From Nostocales cyanobacterium Centralia_MAG_434 (GTDB lineage Bacteria > Cyanobacteriota > Cyanobacteriia > Cyanobacteriales > Nostocaceae), in contig JAJPJF010000467.1 in NCBI GenBank assembly GCA_021324415.1, positions 1-64,000 of the forward strand: a DNA stretch of 64,000 bases. Direction: 5' to 3'. Below are positions 26,526-34,954 of this stretch, in pieces. The notes under the pieces were generated by a model. That model was not told where the DNA came from. It saw only the letters and a list, made by a program, of their open reading frames with translations, and searched no databases. Numbering within the stretch: position 1 is the first letter of the stretch; each line of letters starts with the position of its first letter. A program made the translations under genes and the position numbers.

Positions 26526-27490
26526 ATTCAATTATGCCCAAGGTGTCTGTTGTCATTCCTGCATACAATGCTATGCTTTATTTGCCAAACACCCTCAAAA
26601 GTGTTTTGCACCAGACTTTCACTAATTTTGAAGTTTTGATTATTGATGATGGGAGCTCAGATCAAATTGTGAACTGGGCTTCTCTTCAAACAGACCCACG
26701 AGTGAAATTGATTTCGCAAGCCAACCAAGGTGTATCTGCAGCACGTAACACAGGTATTGCTCATGCACAAGGGGAATATGTGGCATTTGTGGATGCTGAT
26801 GACTTGTGGGAGCCAACGAAGCTAGAAAAACAGGTTCGTTGTTTGGAAGAGAATCCAGTGGTAGGGTTAGTTTACACTTGGACGGTTTTGATTGATGAGT
26901 TGGGTAAACCAATTGGTAGGGTAATTGCTTCTCATGCACAAGGAGATGTGTGGCAGCAACTGATTGAGGATGACATGATCTCAACAGGTAGTTCAACTAT
27001 GGTTCGCCGTAGTTGTTTTGATACTGTAGGAATGTTTGATACTAGTCTTGCTTTTGCAGAGGACTGGGATATGTGGTTGCGTATTGCGGCTCATTATTCT
27101 GTTGCTGTGGTTAAAGAACCGCTGACTCTGTATCGACAGCACGCAAACAATACAACCAAAAACCGTCCGAAGATGATCCAAAGTCTTCGCACCGTCATTG
27201 AGAAAGCATTTCAAAATGTTCCCTTAGATTCGCTTTATCTAAGAAACCGTGCTTATGCTAGCGTCTTTCTTGGTTTAGCTTGGTTGGCTATTGATGCAGG
27301 CGATCACAAGCAAGCAGATCATTATCGCACCCAGGCTCTTCTTCAAAATTGGTCAACACGCTTTTCACAGAAGTGTGTGCGGTTAAGTGTGGCGATCGCA
27401 ATGATTCGTTGGTTTGGTCCTCATGGCTACAGTGGTGTACGTTCTTTGACTCACATACTACGTCAAAGTATGTTAAATGTTTTCGGATAG
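26522..27490 (+). CDS. Family 2 glycosyltransferase (twin B)
   Basis: A 322-residue GT2 paralogue of the gene at 24071-25051. Shared segments include VDADDLWE.TKLEKQVRCL and RVKLISQ.NQG.S.ARNTGI; the metal-site aspartates are at 91, 93 and 94. The start is ATG at 26522, coupled to the previous gene; a second ATG at 26534 (MPKVSVVIPAYN) aligns exactly with the start of the twin and is also possible. Divergence is concentrated in the acceptor-facing part (about 140-190), consistent with a changed specificity after duplication. Confidence 0.87.
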   Translation: MNSIMPKVSVVIPAYNAMLYLPNTLKSVLHQTFTNFEVLIIDDGSSDQIVNWASLQTDPRVKLISQANQGVSAARNTGIAHAQGEYVAFVDADDLWEPTKLEKQVRCLEENPVVGLVYTWTVLIDELGKPIGRVIASHAQGDVWQQLIEDDMISTGSSTMVRRSCFDTVGMFDTSLAFAEDWDMWLRIAAHYSVAVVKEPLTLYRQHANNTTKNRPKMIQSLRTVIEKAFQNVPLDSLYLRNRAYASVFLGLAWLAIDAGDHKQADHYRTQALLQNWSTRFSQKCVRLSVAIAMIRWFGPHGYSGVRSLTHILRQSMLNVFG

Positions 27491-27526
27491 TTCCTATTTA
27501 TTTGTTGTAGTGAAAGTGATAAGTCG

Positions 27527-28726
27527 ATGCACATCATAGCTTTAGAGCAAGAGCCTTCTTCAAAACGCGGTGGACAAGAAGCAGTACTATTAAATTTCTG
27601 TCGTAGTTTGCAAGAGCGAGGACATAAAATTACTCTACTTTATTCTCAAGAAGGTGATCTACTTGAGCAGTATCAAAAATTTTGTATTCAACTATTCAAA
27701 GTCAATAGATTTATAATTTATAAGCCTCAACAAATATTTAGCTTTCTTGTTGATATTTGGAAAGTCAACCAAAAAATTCCAAATTTAGAGAACAGTATTG
27801 TTCTCAATAATAAATTTACAGATACTCTTTTTGGTTATGCTATAGCTTCATCTAGGAATATTCCCTTAGTCTGTTATCTCCATTTACCTCCACCATACAA
27901 GCAAGGGAAGATATGGGAAGGGAATAGGGGATTGAAGGATTTTAAAAAAAAGCTTGGAATTGCAAATATTGACTGTCAATGGCAGCTTGGCTTGAAAGGA
28001 GCTAAAAATTTTATTGCTGTTTCTCATAAGACAAAATCAGATTGGGTGCAAATTGGTTGTCAGGAGAGTAAGATTGATGTTGTATATAATGGAATTGATT
28101 TAGAGAAGTATAAACTTCCTACTAATTTCTCCTTGCTGAGAAAAGAATGGAATATTCCTGAAGATGTCAGAGTTATTTCCTATGTGGGAAGGATAGATAA
28201 AGAAAAAGGATTAGAAACTCTGATTAAAGCTTTTGCTTTATTACGCAAAAAAGGTCTTAATGCCAGACTACTCATTGCTGGAAAGCCTGTGCTTGAGGGG
28301 GAAGACTATAAAAAATCTTTAGAACAGTTATCTGCCAACCTACAGATAGAAAATTATGTAAAATTTTTAGGTCACGTCAGTAATCCTAGTCGTGTTTATC
28401 AGGTTAGTGATGTCACAGTTCTACCTAGTCTATGGTTTGAACCTTTTGGACTAGTCATTACTGAATCAATGGCTTGCGGTACTCCTGTGATAGCTAGTCA
28501 CATTGGAGGAATTTCTGAAATCTTGACAAAAGAATTTCAAAATTTGCTTTTTCCACCGGGTGACGAACAAGAGTTATCCAATACTCTCAATTTAATTATT
28601 GATTGGCGAGAGAAAGATCCTCAATTATCCCAAAGGTGTCGTGAGCATATTATATCTAAATTTAGTTTAGAAAAAATGGTTGATGGAATTGAGAAAGTCA
28701 TAGAAAAACGCTTTTTCAAGCATTGA
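27527..28726 (+). CDS. Family 4 glycosyltransferase
   Basis: A 399-residue GT-B enzyme. The N-terminal acceptor domain begins MHIIALEQEPSSKRGGQEAV with the usual glycine pair. The donor domain has SYVGRIDKEKGLETLIKAF, LLIAGKPVLEGEDY and WFEPFGLVITESMACGTPVIAS, a clear GT4 EX7E motif. Lysine- and isoleucine-rich composition makes this gene more AT-rich than neighbours. It sits 40 bases before the ABC ATPase gene in the same direction. Confidence 0.87.
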   Translation: MHIIALEQEPSSKRGGQEAVLLNFCRSLQERGHKITLLYSQEGDLLEQYQKFCIQLFKVNRFIIYKPQQIFSFLVDIWKVNQKIPNLENSIVLNNKFTDTLFGYAIASSRNIPLVCYLHLPPPYKQGKIWEGNRGLKDFKKKLGIANIDCQWQLGLKGAKNFIAVSHKTKSDWVQIGCQESKIDVVYNGIDLEKYKLPTNFSLLRKEWNIPEDVRVISYVGRIDKEKGLETLIKAFALLRKKGLNARLLIAGKPVLEGEDYKKSLEQLSANLQIENYVKFLGHVSNPSRVYQVSDVTVLPSLWFEPFGLVITESMACGTPVIASHIGGISEILTKEFQNLLFPPGDEQELSNTLNLIIDWREKDPQLSQRCREHIISKFSLEKMVDGIEKVIEKRFFKH

Positions 28727-28766
28727 CTTATCCATAGAAAATCTAGATTAAGTAAGTGAGGCAGAT

Positions 28767-30041
28767 ATGTCAGATACTGTCATCCAGGTAGAGAACTTAA
28801 GCAAGAAGTACATCATTACACATCAGCAACAGGGTTTTTATCGTTATAAAACTTTTCGTGGTGCAATGACTAATGCCGTACAATCTCTTGTTCGTACACT
28901 TAGCCTTAATGCCAAAAGTAAGGGGATAAAACCAAGTCAGGAGGAGTTTTGGGCTTTAAGGAGCGTATCATTTGAGATTCAAGAAGGCGATAGAATTGGG
29001 ATTATTGGTCGCAACGGTGCAGGAAAATCAACACTACTAAAACTTCTTAGCCGAATCACCGAACCCACGACTGGCTTGATACGAATAAAAGGAAGAGTTG
29101 CTAGTTTACTAGAAGTGGGAACAGGTTTTCATCCAGAACTGACAGGTAGAGAAAATATTTTTCTTAACGGTGCCATTTTAGGAATGAGCAAGGCAGAGAT
29201 ACAACGTAAGTTTGATGAAATTGTGGCGTTTGCAGAAATTGAAAAATTTTTAGATACACCTGTAAAGCGCTATTCTTCCGGGATGTACGTGCGGTTAGCA
29301 TTCGCTGTAGCTGCTCACTTAGAACCAGAGATATTAATTGTAGATGAAGTATTAGCAGTAGGAGATGCCACCTTTCAAAAAAAATGCTTAGGCAAGATGG
29401 GAGAAGTTGCAGAAGGAGGGAGGACTGTCATATTTGTTAGCCATAATATGCAAGCCATTAGACGGTTGTGTTCTAAGGCAATTTACCTTGAGCAAGGAGT
29501 CAATAAACATGTCAATAGTATAGAAGAAGCAATTCAGCGTTATTCTGCTCAATTATCCGTGTCAATTTTTGATATTGACCTAGACTCTAAACGTAGAATT
29601 GGTAATTTTGGAGAACAAGCTCGTTTGCTGCGTCTTCGCTTAGGTTCCAATATGGGTTTCAGTTATGGAGAACCTTTAGAGTTAATATTTACTGTACAGT
29701 GTTTTCAACAAATAGCTGATTTCGTTATTGGAATTGGGTTTGAAACACTCGAAGGAAATAGAGTTATGACTTTAGACTCTGATCACAATCAACCCGCTTT
29801 ACAAATGCCAGTAGGTATTCATGAAATTCATTTGCATTTAGAGAGAAATCCACTACATCCAAATATTTATTCAGTTGGTCCAGCTATACTTTCAAATAAC
29901 TACATTTTGGATGCGATCGCTGAACCATTGACTTGGGAAGTCACTTCTGGTCCTACAGATTTGGTGGGAGATAGAGGTTACGGAGGCTGTCGTTTACCTC
30001 TTGATGTCTTCGTATCAGATTGTTCATATCAATCTTCTTAA
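28767..30041 (+). CDS. Polysaccharide ABC exporter ATP-binding protein (Wzt-like)
   Basis: A 424-residue protein. The ATPase half has Walker A GRNGAGKST at 81-89, a signature region RYSSGMYVRLA at 168-178, Walker B EILIVDE at 188-194 and the H-loop FVSHNMQ. An extra C-terminal domain (about 250-424) resembles the carbohydrate-binding domain of Wzt/TagH proteins that reads the finished chain end. The ATPase needs a membrane partner (Wzm), and none is visible in this window. Expected role: energising export of a polysaccharide across the inner membrane. Confident in family, not in substrate. Confidence 0.9.
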   Translation: MSDTVIQVENLSKKYIITHQQQGFYRYKTFRGAMTNAVQSLVRTLSLNAKSKGIKPSQEEFWALRSVSFEIQEGDRIGIIGRNGAGKSTLLKLLSRITEPTTGLIRIKGRVASLLEVGTGFHPELTGRENIFLNGAILGMSKAEIQRKFDEIVAFAEIEKFLDTPVKRYSSGMYVRLAFAVAAHLEPEILIVDEVLAVGDATFQKKCLGKMGEVAEGGRTVIFVSHNMQAIRRLCSKAIYLEQGVNKHVNSIEEAIQRYSAQLSVSIFDIDLDSKRRIGNFGEQARLLRLRLGSNMGFSYGEPLELIFTVQCFQQIADFVIGIGFETLEGNRVMTLDSDHNQPALQMPVGIHEIHLHLERNPLHPNIYSVGPAILSNNYILDAIAEPLTWEVTSGPTDLVGDRGYGGCRLPLDVFVSDCSYQSS

Positions 30042-30119
30042 TCTACCCATTGCAATATTTACAAAGCTTTAAAATCAATTCTTCTATAGCAAAAATACTC
30101 TTAGTAAACTAGCAAACGG

Positions 30120-31922
30120 ATGAAAGTTATCAGTAGAGTACAATTTCCCCAGACAGATGAAATCGCTCCTTTATACATCAAATACGATAGTCAAAGTTTA
30201 GAGCCTCAAACATCAGAAAGTAAAATTTTTTTAAAAAAAGGCAGTACATTATCTTTAAATACATACTTTAACTCCATTTACGAAAACTTCTACAAAGAAT
30301 ACACAACGCTTAGTACACTGTCCTATCTACTCAAGTTAGAGGGAGATTTTGCAGTTGCCATCTACCAAGAAAATCAGGTTAGTGAAAAAAAATTAATTGA
30401 TTACCAGACATTTCAGCAGTGTCAAAACTTGGATTATGTCAAAATTGTTTTGCCAGAACTCCAGCAAAGTCGTACATATTTAGAAGTAACTTGTCTGAGC
30501 ACCCAAGGCTGGTTTACGGAAGGACTCCTAGTGACTGAGCAACAACAGCTTCAGAATGTATCGTTAGCAATTATAATTTGTACCTATAAAAAAGAAGCTT
30601 TTGTCAAAAGAACAGTCAATGCAATTTTGCAAGATAAATTATTGCAAGATAAACAGTTCAAAATCTTTATAGTAGACAATGCAAAAACACTTGAACAAGG
30701 GGACTTTTTCCATCCACGAGTGCAGTTCATCTCTAACCGCAATGTTGGTGGAAGCGGCGGTTTCACCAAAGGACTAATTGAGGCTTTACAAGAAGGGGGT
30801 TACACTCATTTCTTGTTTATGGATGATGATATTGAGTTAGATAGTGAAGTTATCTACAGAATATTTTCTTTATATGAGTATGCTCAACAGGATTTTGCTG
30901 TAGCAGGTAGTATGTTAGATCTGCATAATAAGCATATTTTACATGAAGCTGGAGCTTTATATAATCAGGGCTTTGATCAAGATGAAAATTTGCAACATCG
31001 TCCATTCATACTAACCTCTCTCAAGCATCATCTTGACTTACGTAATTCCACCGCACTCAACTCTCTTTTAACTGTAGATAACATAGATTTTGGTGGATTT
31101 TATTTCTTCTGTTTTTCTCAAACTGTTGTCGAAAAAATTGGGTTACCGCTACCTTTTTTTATAAAAATAGATGATATCGAGTTTAGCTTAAGAGTCAAAC
31201 AACTTAATACTCCCATCGTTGCTTTCCCATCTTTATGTGTATGGCATGAACTCTCATATAGTAAAAAACCAGATTGGGATGCCTACTACACATTCCGGAA
31301 TATGCTAATAACGAACTCAATTCATGACTCTACTAAATATTTAGATGTCATCAAAATATTAACAATGGGGATAGTTTATCATTTATTGCTATTTAACTAT
31401 AATGCAGCCCAGATGTATATCCGAGCTTTTGAAGACTATATGCAAGGTCCAGATTTCTTAAAAACTAACGATCCAGAGAGTTTGCATATTAAGGTTTGTG
31501 AATTCAGTAAAAGTCATACAAGCCAAACCATAGTTCAGAACCCAAGTCTCAATGATAAGGCACTCCCCACTACAGTCGGCACATTTCAAAAGCTTCTCAG
31601 TTTATTAACACTTAACGGTCATTTACTACCGCCATTTCTCATTCGTAATGAAAGTGCACTGATCCGATATGGCATGGAAGAACGTGACTCTATCTGTAAA
31701 GGATTTGCCAAAAAACGAGTCATTTTTGTTATTGATCAAGTTCCTCACTCTTACCAAAATGAATTGGATAATCAGGCAGGTATTTATATCTTATTTTCCT
31801 GGGTGAAATCAGTAGTCACAAATAGACGAAAATGGTTAAGCGTTACACGAGAGTGGAATCAAGCTGCTAATGACTTTACCTCTATTAATTTTTGGCAAGA
31901 TTATTTAAAGCCATCAAAATAA
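30120..31922 (+). CDS. GlfT2-like galactofuranosyltransferase
   Basis: A 600-residue GT2-class enzyme larger than ordinary cluster transferases. An N-terminal beta-rich domain (about 1-140) precedes the GT-A core: SLAIIICTYKKEAFVKRT, then NVGGSGGFTKGLIEAL, and the metal-binding DDD near residues 235-237 (FLFMDDDIELDSE). The catalytic-base region and a helical C-terminal part follow. This layout matches GlfT2-type polymerising galactofuranosyltransferases of actinobacteria and relatives. It implies galactofuranose in the polymer; no UDP-galactopyranose mutase gene is seen in the window. It is the last gene of the plus-strand cluster. Confidence 0.83.
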   Translation: MKVISRVQFPQTDEIAPLYIKYDSQSLEPQTSESKIFLKKGSTLSLNTYFNSIYENFYKEYTTLSTLSYLLKLEGDFAVAIYQENQVSEKKLIDYQTFQQCQNLDYVKIVLPELQQSRTYLEVTCLSTQGWFTEGLLVTEQQQLQNVSLAIIICTYKKEAFVKRTVNAILQDKLLQDKQFKIFIVDNAKTLEQGDFFHPRVQFISNRNVGGSGGFTKGLIEALQEGGYTHFLFMDDDIELDSEVIYRIFSLYEYAQQDFAVAGSMLDLHNKHILHEAGALYNQGFDQDENLQHRPFILTSLKHHLDLRNSTALNSLLTVDNIDFGGFYFFCFSQTVVEKIGLPLPFFIKIDDIEFSLRVKQLNTPIVAFPSLCVWHELSYSKKPDWDAYYTFRNMLITNSIHDSTKYLDVIKILTMGIVYHLLLFNYNAAQMYIRAFEDYMQGPDFLKTNDPESLHIKVCEFSKSHTSQTIVQNPSLNDKALPTTVGTFQKLLSLLTLNGHLLPPFLIRNESALIRYGMEERDSICKGFAKKRVIFVIDQVPHSYQNELDNQAGIYILFSWVKSVVTNRRKWLSVTREWNQAANDFTSINFWQDYLKPSK

Positions 31923-31946
31923 ACACATTTCTGCAATTTCCATGAC

Positions 31947-33044
31947 TCAGTTTCCAATAGTTGGCGCTAAAGCCACACGTGGTTTTCCTCCACCACCGAT
32001 ACTCTTTGGTCCATTATTATCAATAATGTAAAGTGCTTGGAATAATTTCATAAAATCGTTGTAAAATTTTCCTCCTGTGCCTTCAAAATTGTAGCCAAAG
32101 GTTTTTCTAAACTCTTCTAGAACCCCTTTTTCCACTGTAAAGTAATGACCATCCCAACCGGCATCATCAACAACATAAGCACCGTAATTTTGCAAAGCAT
32201 GAAATAGCTTTTTCCCTGGTGTTGTTTGCAAATGGAGACTAGCTTCGGTCACCCTTGGAGGAATTGCCAATAGCGAACCTTGCATGAGAGCCGGGTTTTT
32301 CCCATGGTACTGATTGGGTGCATTGTTATCCGCAAGTGCTGCAGGCCAGCGATGACCAGGAATTTCCTTGGAATAGTAAAGGTATTTTTCTCCCCATAGG
32401 AGAATTTTCAAAGCATGACGAATCGGCTGATCGCTAGTGAGTTCACCTTTACGAATAGATCCACCAATAGCAGAAAGACCTGAACCAAAATGTGACCCAC
32501 CTAATCCTTGTCCATAAATATCCTCGTCATGATAGTAATGGAACCCATATAGTGGGCTTCCTGGTTGACAACGAGCTAACGGTCCAATTTGCACCAAGGT
32601 TTTACCATCAGGCAACAAAAAGGCTGACGCATTGTTGGGTGTGTTGTATGGTTTACTAGTTGCATCTGGAACAATTAAGTTATCAGGAACTGGCAATGGT
32701 GAGATTCCTACAGGTTTTGTTCCTTTACAACGCCCTTCACCCCAAGCACCAGGTTCATACAATTGACGCAACGGATCGCCTTTGGAGAGCTTAAACAGGT
32801 ACTCCTGATCCGCTCCAGCAAAGCCGGCACGAGCTATGTTTGCTGGTAGATAATGAGCTTTGGAGCCAATGGGCATATTCCAAGGTGATGTTGGGGAAAA
32901 TGGCCAAAGAAACTTGTCTCGTGTCGCAATTTTACCAGGAGTTTCTATGCTGCCGAGAACAAGAGAGAGTACTAAACCTGTTAAAAATATCAGTAGACTG
33001 TAACGTTGCCATTGGCTTTTCCGAGATCGTCGCACAATGCTCAT
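31947..33044 (-). CDS. Exported protein of unknown function, SPWN/PIG family (copy 1)
   Basis: A 365-residue protein with a basic N-terminus and one membrane segment (about 17-31), then an extracytoplasmic domain. Distinctive invariant segments shared with the adjacent copy: FLWPFS.TSPWNMPIGS, GFHYYHDEDIYGQGLGGSHF, SAIGGSIRKGELTSDQPIRH, GHRWPAALADNNAPNQYHGK and YGAYVVDDAGWDGHYF. The many conserved His, Asp and Asn residues suggest an enzyme or a sugar-binding fold. I know of no established function for this family. It converges on the polysaccharide cluster with 24 bases between stop codons. Confidence 0.75.
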   Translation of the reverse strand: MSIVRRSRKSQWQRYSLLIFLTGLVLSLVLGSIETPGKIATRDKFLWPFSPTSPWNMPIGSKAHYLPANIARAGFAGADQEYLFKLSKGDPLRQLYEPGAWGEGRCKGTKPVGISPLPVPDNLIVPDATSKPYNTPNNASAFLLPDGKTLVQIGPLARCQPGSPLYGFHYYHDEDIYGQGLGGSHFGSGLSAIGGSIRKGELTSDQPIRHALKILLWGEKYLYYSKEIPGHRWPAALADNNAPNQYHGKNPALMQGSLLAIPPRVTEASLHLQTTPGKKLFHALQNYGAYVVDDAGWDGHYFTVEKGVLEEFRKTFGYNFEGTGGKFYNDFMKLFQALYIIDNNGPKSIGGGGKPRVALAPTIGN

Positions 33045-33168
33045 GAACAGGTTACCCCAAGTATGTGGTCGGAGCCGAACGAATATTGTAATTGTGCCAA
33101 TTTTTGCTGTAGCTTATGCACAAATCTACTATTATTCTAACAGTTGAAAAAAACTGTAGGTGCTTCAC

Positions 33169-34317
33169 CTAGTTACCAATTGGTGGAGCTAAATCCACAC
33201 GCGGAGTTCCACCACCACCAACACTGTCCGGGCCATTGTTATCAACAATATAAAGTGCTTCAAATAGCCTCATAAAATCATCATAGAAATTTCCGCTTGT
33301 ACCCTCAAAATCGTAGCCAAAGGTGTTGCGAAACTCTTCAAGAACTCCGTGTTCCACGCCGAAGTAATGGCCATCCCAGCCTGCGTCATCCACAACGTAA
33401 GCACCGTAATCTTGCAAGGCATGAAACAGCTTTTTCCCTGGTGCTGTTTGCAAATTCAGATTATCTTCAGTCACGTTTGGCGGAATTGCTAGTAACGAGC
33501 CTTGCACAAGAGCAGGGTTTTTCCCATGGTACTGATTGGGTGCATTGTTATCTGCAAGTGCTGCAGGCCAGCGATGACCAGGAATGTCTTTTGAATAGTA
33601 AAGGTATTTTTCTCCCCAGATCACAACTTTTAATGCGTGACGAATCGGCTGATCGCTAGTGAGTTCACCTTTGCGAATAGATCCACCAATAGCAGAAAGA
33701 CCTGAACCAAAATGTGACCCACCTAATCCTTGTCCATAAATATCTTCGTCATGATAGTAATGGAAACCATATAGTGGACCTCCAGGTTGACAACGAGCTA
33801 GCGGTCCAATCTGCACTAAGGTTTTACCATCGGGCAATAAGAAGGCTGATGCACTGTTAGGTGTATAGTTTTGCGTAGCATCTGGAACAATTAAGTCATC
33901 AGGAATCGGTAATGGCGAGATTCCTACTAATTTGGTCCCTGTACAACGCCCCTCAGCCCAAGCACCAGGTTCATACAATTGACGCAACGGATCGCCATCT
34001 TTGAGCTTGAATAGATACTCTTGATCTGCACCAGCAAAGACTGCCTTATCAATATTTGCTGGTATAAAGTTTGCGTTTGAGCCGATGGGCATGTTCCAAG
34101 GTGAGGTGGATGAAAACGGCCAGAGAAACTTATCTCTTGTCGGAGGGTCAGTAGGAGTTGCTACACCGTGGAAAAAAAGAGCAAGGACGATACTAGCTAA
34201 AAAAATAAATAAGCTAGAAAGCCTCTTGCGGCTTGGTAAAAATTGAATAATGAGCATGAAAAAGCAACTCCAAATCCATTTCGTTATCGGAGACTGTTGT
34301 AGTCTTAGTTTCATCAA
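33169..34317 (-). CDS. Exported protein of unknown function, SPWN/PIG family (copy 2)
   Basis: A 382-residue paralogue of the gene at 31947-33044, in the same direction with 124 bases between them. It carries the same conserved segments but a different N-terminus (MMKLRLQQSPITKWIWS) with a membrane segment at about 35-50, and an internal difference near the KPYNTPNNAS / NYTPNSAS region. The central part of the two genes is almost identical in DNA while the ends are diverged, see findings. It is probably exported and linked to the envelope or the secreted polymer; this is inferred from location only. Confidence 0.75.
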   Translation of the reverse strand: MMKLRLQQSPITKWIWSCFFMLIIQFLPSRKRLSSLFIFLASIVLALFFHGVATPTDPPTRDKFLWPFSSTSPWNMPIGSNANFIPANIDKAVFAGADQEYLFKLKDGDPLRQLYEPGAWAEGRCTGTKLVGISPLPIPDDLIVPDATQNYTPNSASAFLLPDGKTLVQIGPLARCQPGGPLYGFHYYHDEDIYGQGLGGSHFGSGLSAIGGSIRKGELTSDQPIRHALKVVIWGEKYLYYSKDIPGHRWPAALADNNAPNQYHGKNPALVQGSLLAIPPNVTEDNLNLQTAPGKKLFHALQDYGAYVVDDAGWDGHYFGVEHGVLEEFRNTFGYDFEGTSGNFYDDFMRLFEALYIVDNNGPDSVGGGGTPRVDLAPPIGN

Positions 34318-34954
34318 GAGATAGTAATTATGCCTATTTTTGAGAAATGCTACTTGCCTGCATAATCCTACCCAAAATTATGTCATTTAGTGTGATTTTT
34401 AATTTTTGTAACACAATTTTTATAAAATAAAAAATTTTCGTAGAGAAAATATGCTAATATGCAGCCCATATATTTGTTAGCCGTTTTGATGCGTCTGCTA
34501 AGGTAACCAGTGAACAGGCAACAGTGGGAGTCATAAGCTTTTCGTTTTAGTATTCTCCAAAAACGGTTTGGCAAACTATGTGTATTAGGAAGGACAAAGC
34601 AAAGCCGTAGGACAGTGGTGCAAGAAGGGAGCCACTGACTTCAACACATCGTAATAAAGAAACGGCTTTCTGGCTATTGTGTCTATTTTATGAAGCCAAC
34701 AAGGAAACTTATAAAAAGATAAATGAGTACAGAAATATTTTTCGATTACTGAAGTCTATTTTTGAGACTCATACAAAATGAGTATTTATACTATTATGTA
34801 TTTAATATAAAATATATAGATAGAAAGTAAAGTTTAGTAAAGTTTGACTAGACCATACAAACCAAAATAACTAAATTGCTTTAGCTCACAGAATGCCGGA
34901 ATTCGGCTCTGAAAGGCAAAACCCTTTTTTTCAGTTGCAGAGGTAAACAAGGGA
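34318..34954. other. Long intergenic region with compound hairpin
   Basis: About 640 AT-rich bases between divergent genes. A nested inverted repeat is visible: AAAGCCGT (34601-34608) with ACGGCTTT (34662-34669), enclosing CAGTGG (34613-34618) with CCACTG (34632-34637). No coding frame is convincing. The region should hold the promoters for the AarF-family gene and the exported pair. Confidence 0.5.

Noticed and set aside
34596-34672. Cobalamin riboswitch in the gap before the AarF-family gene
   Set aside because: Only GCCACTG is present; the remaining conserved B12 boxes and order are absent.
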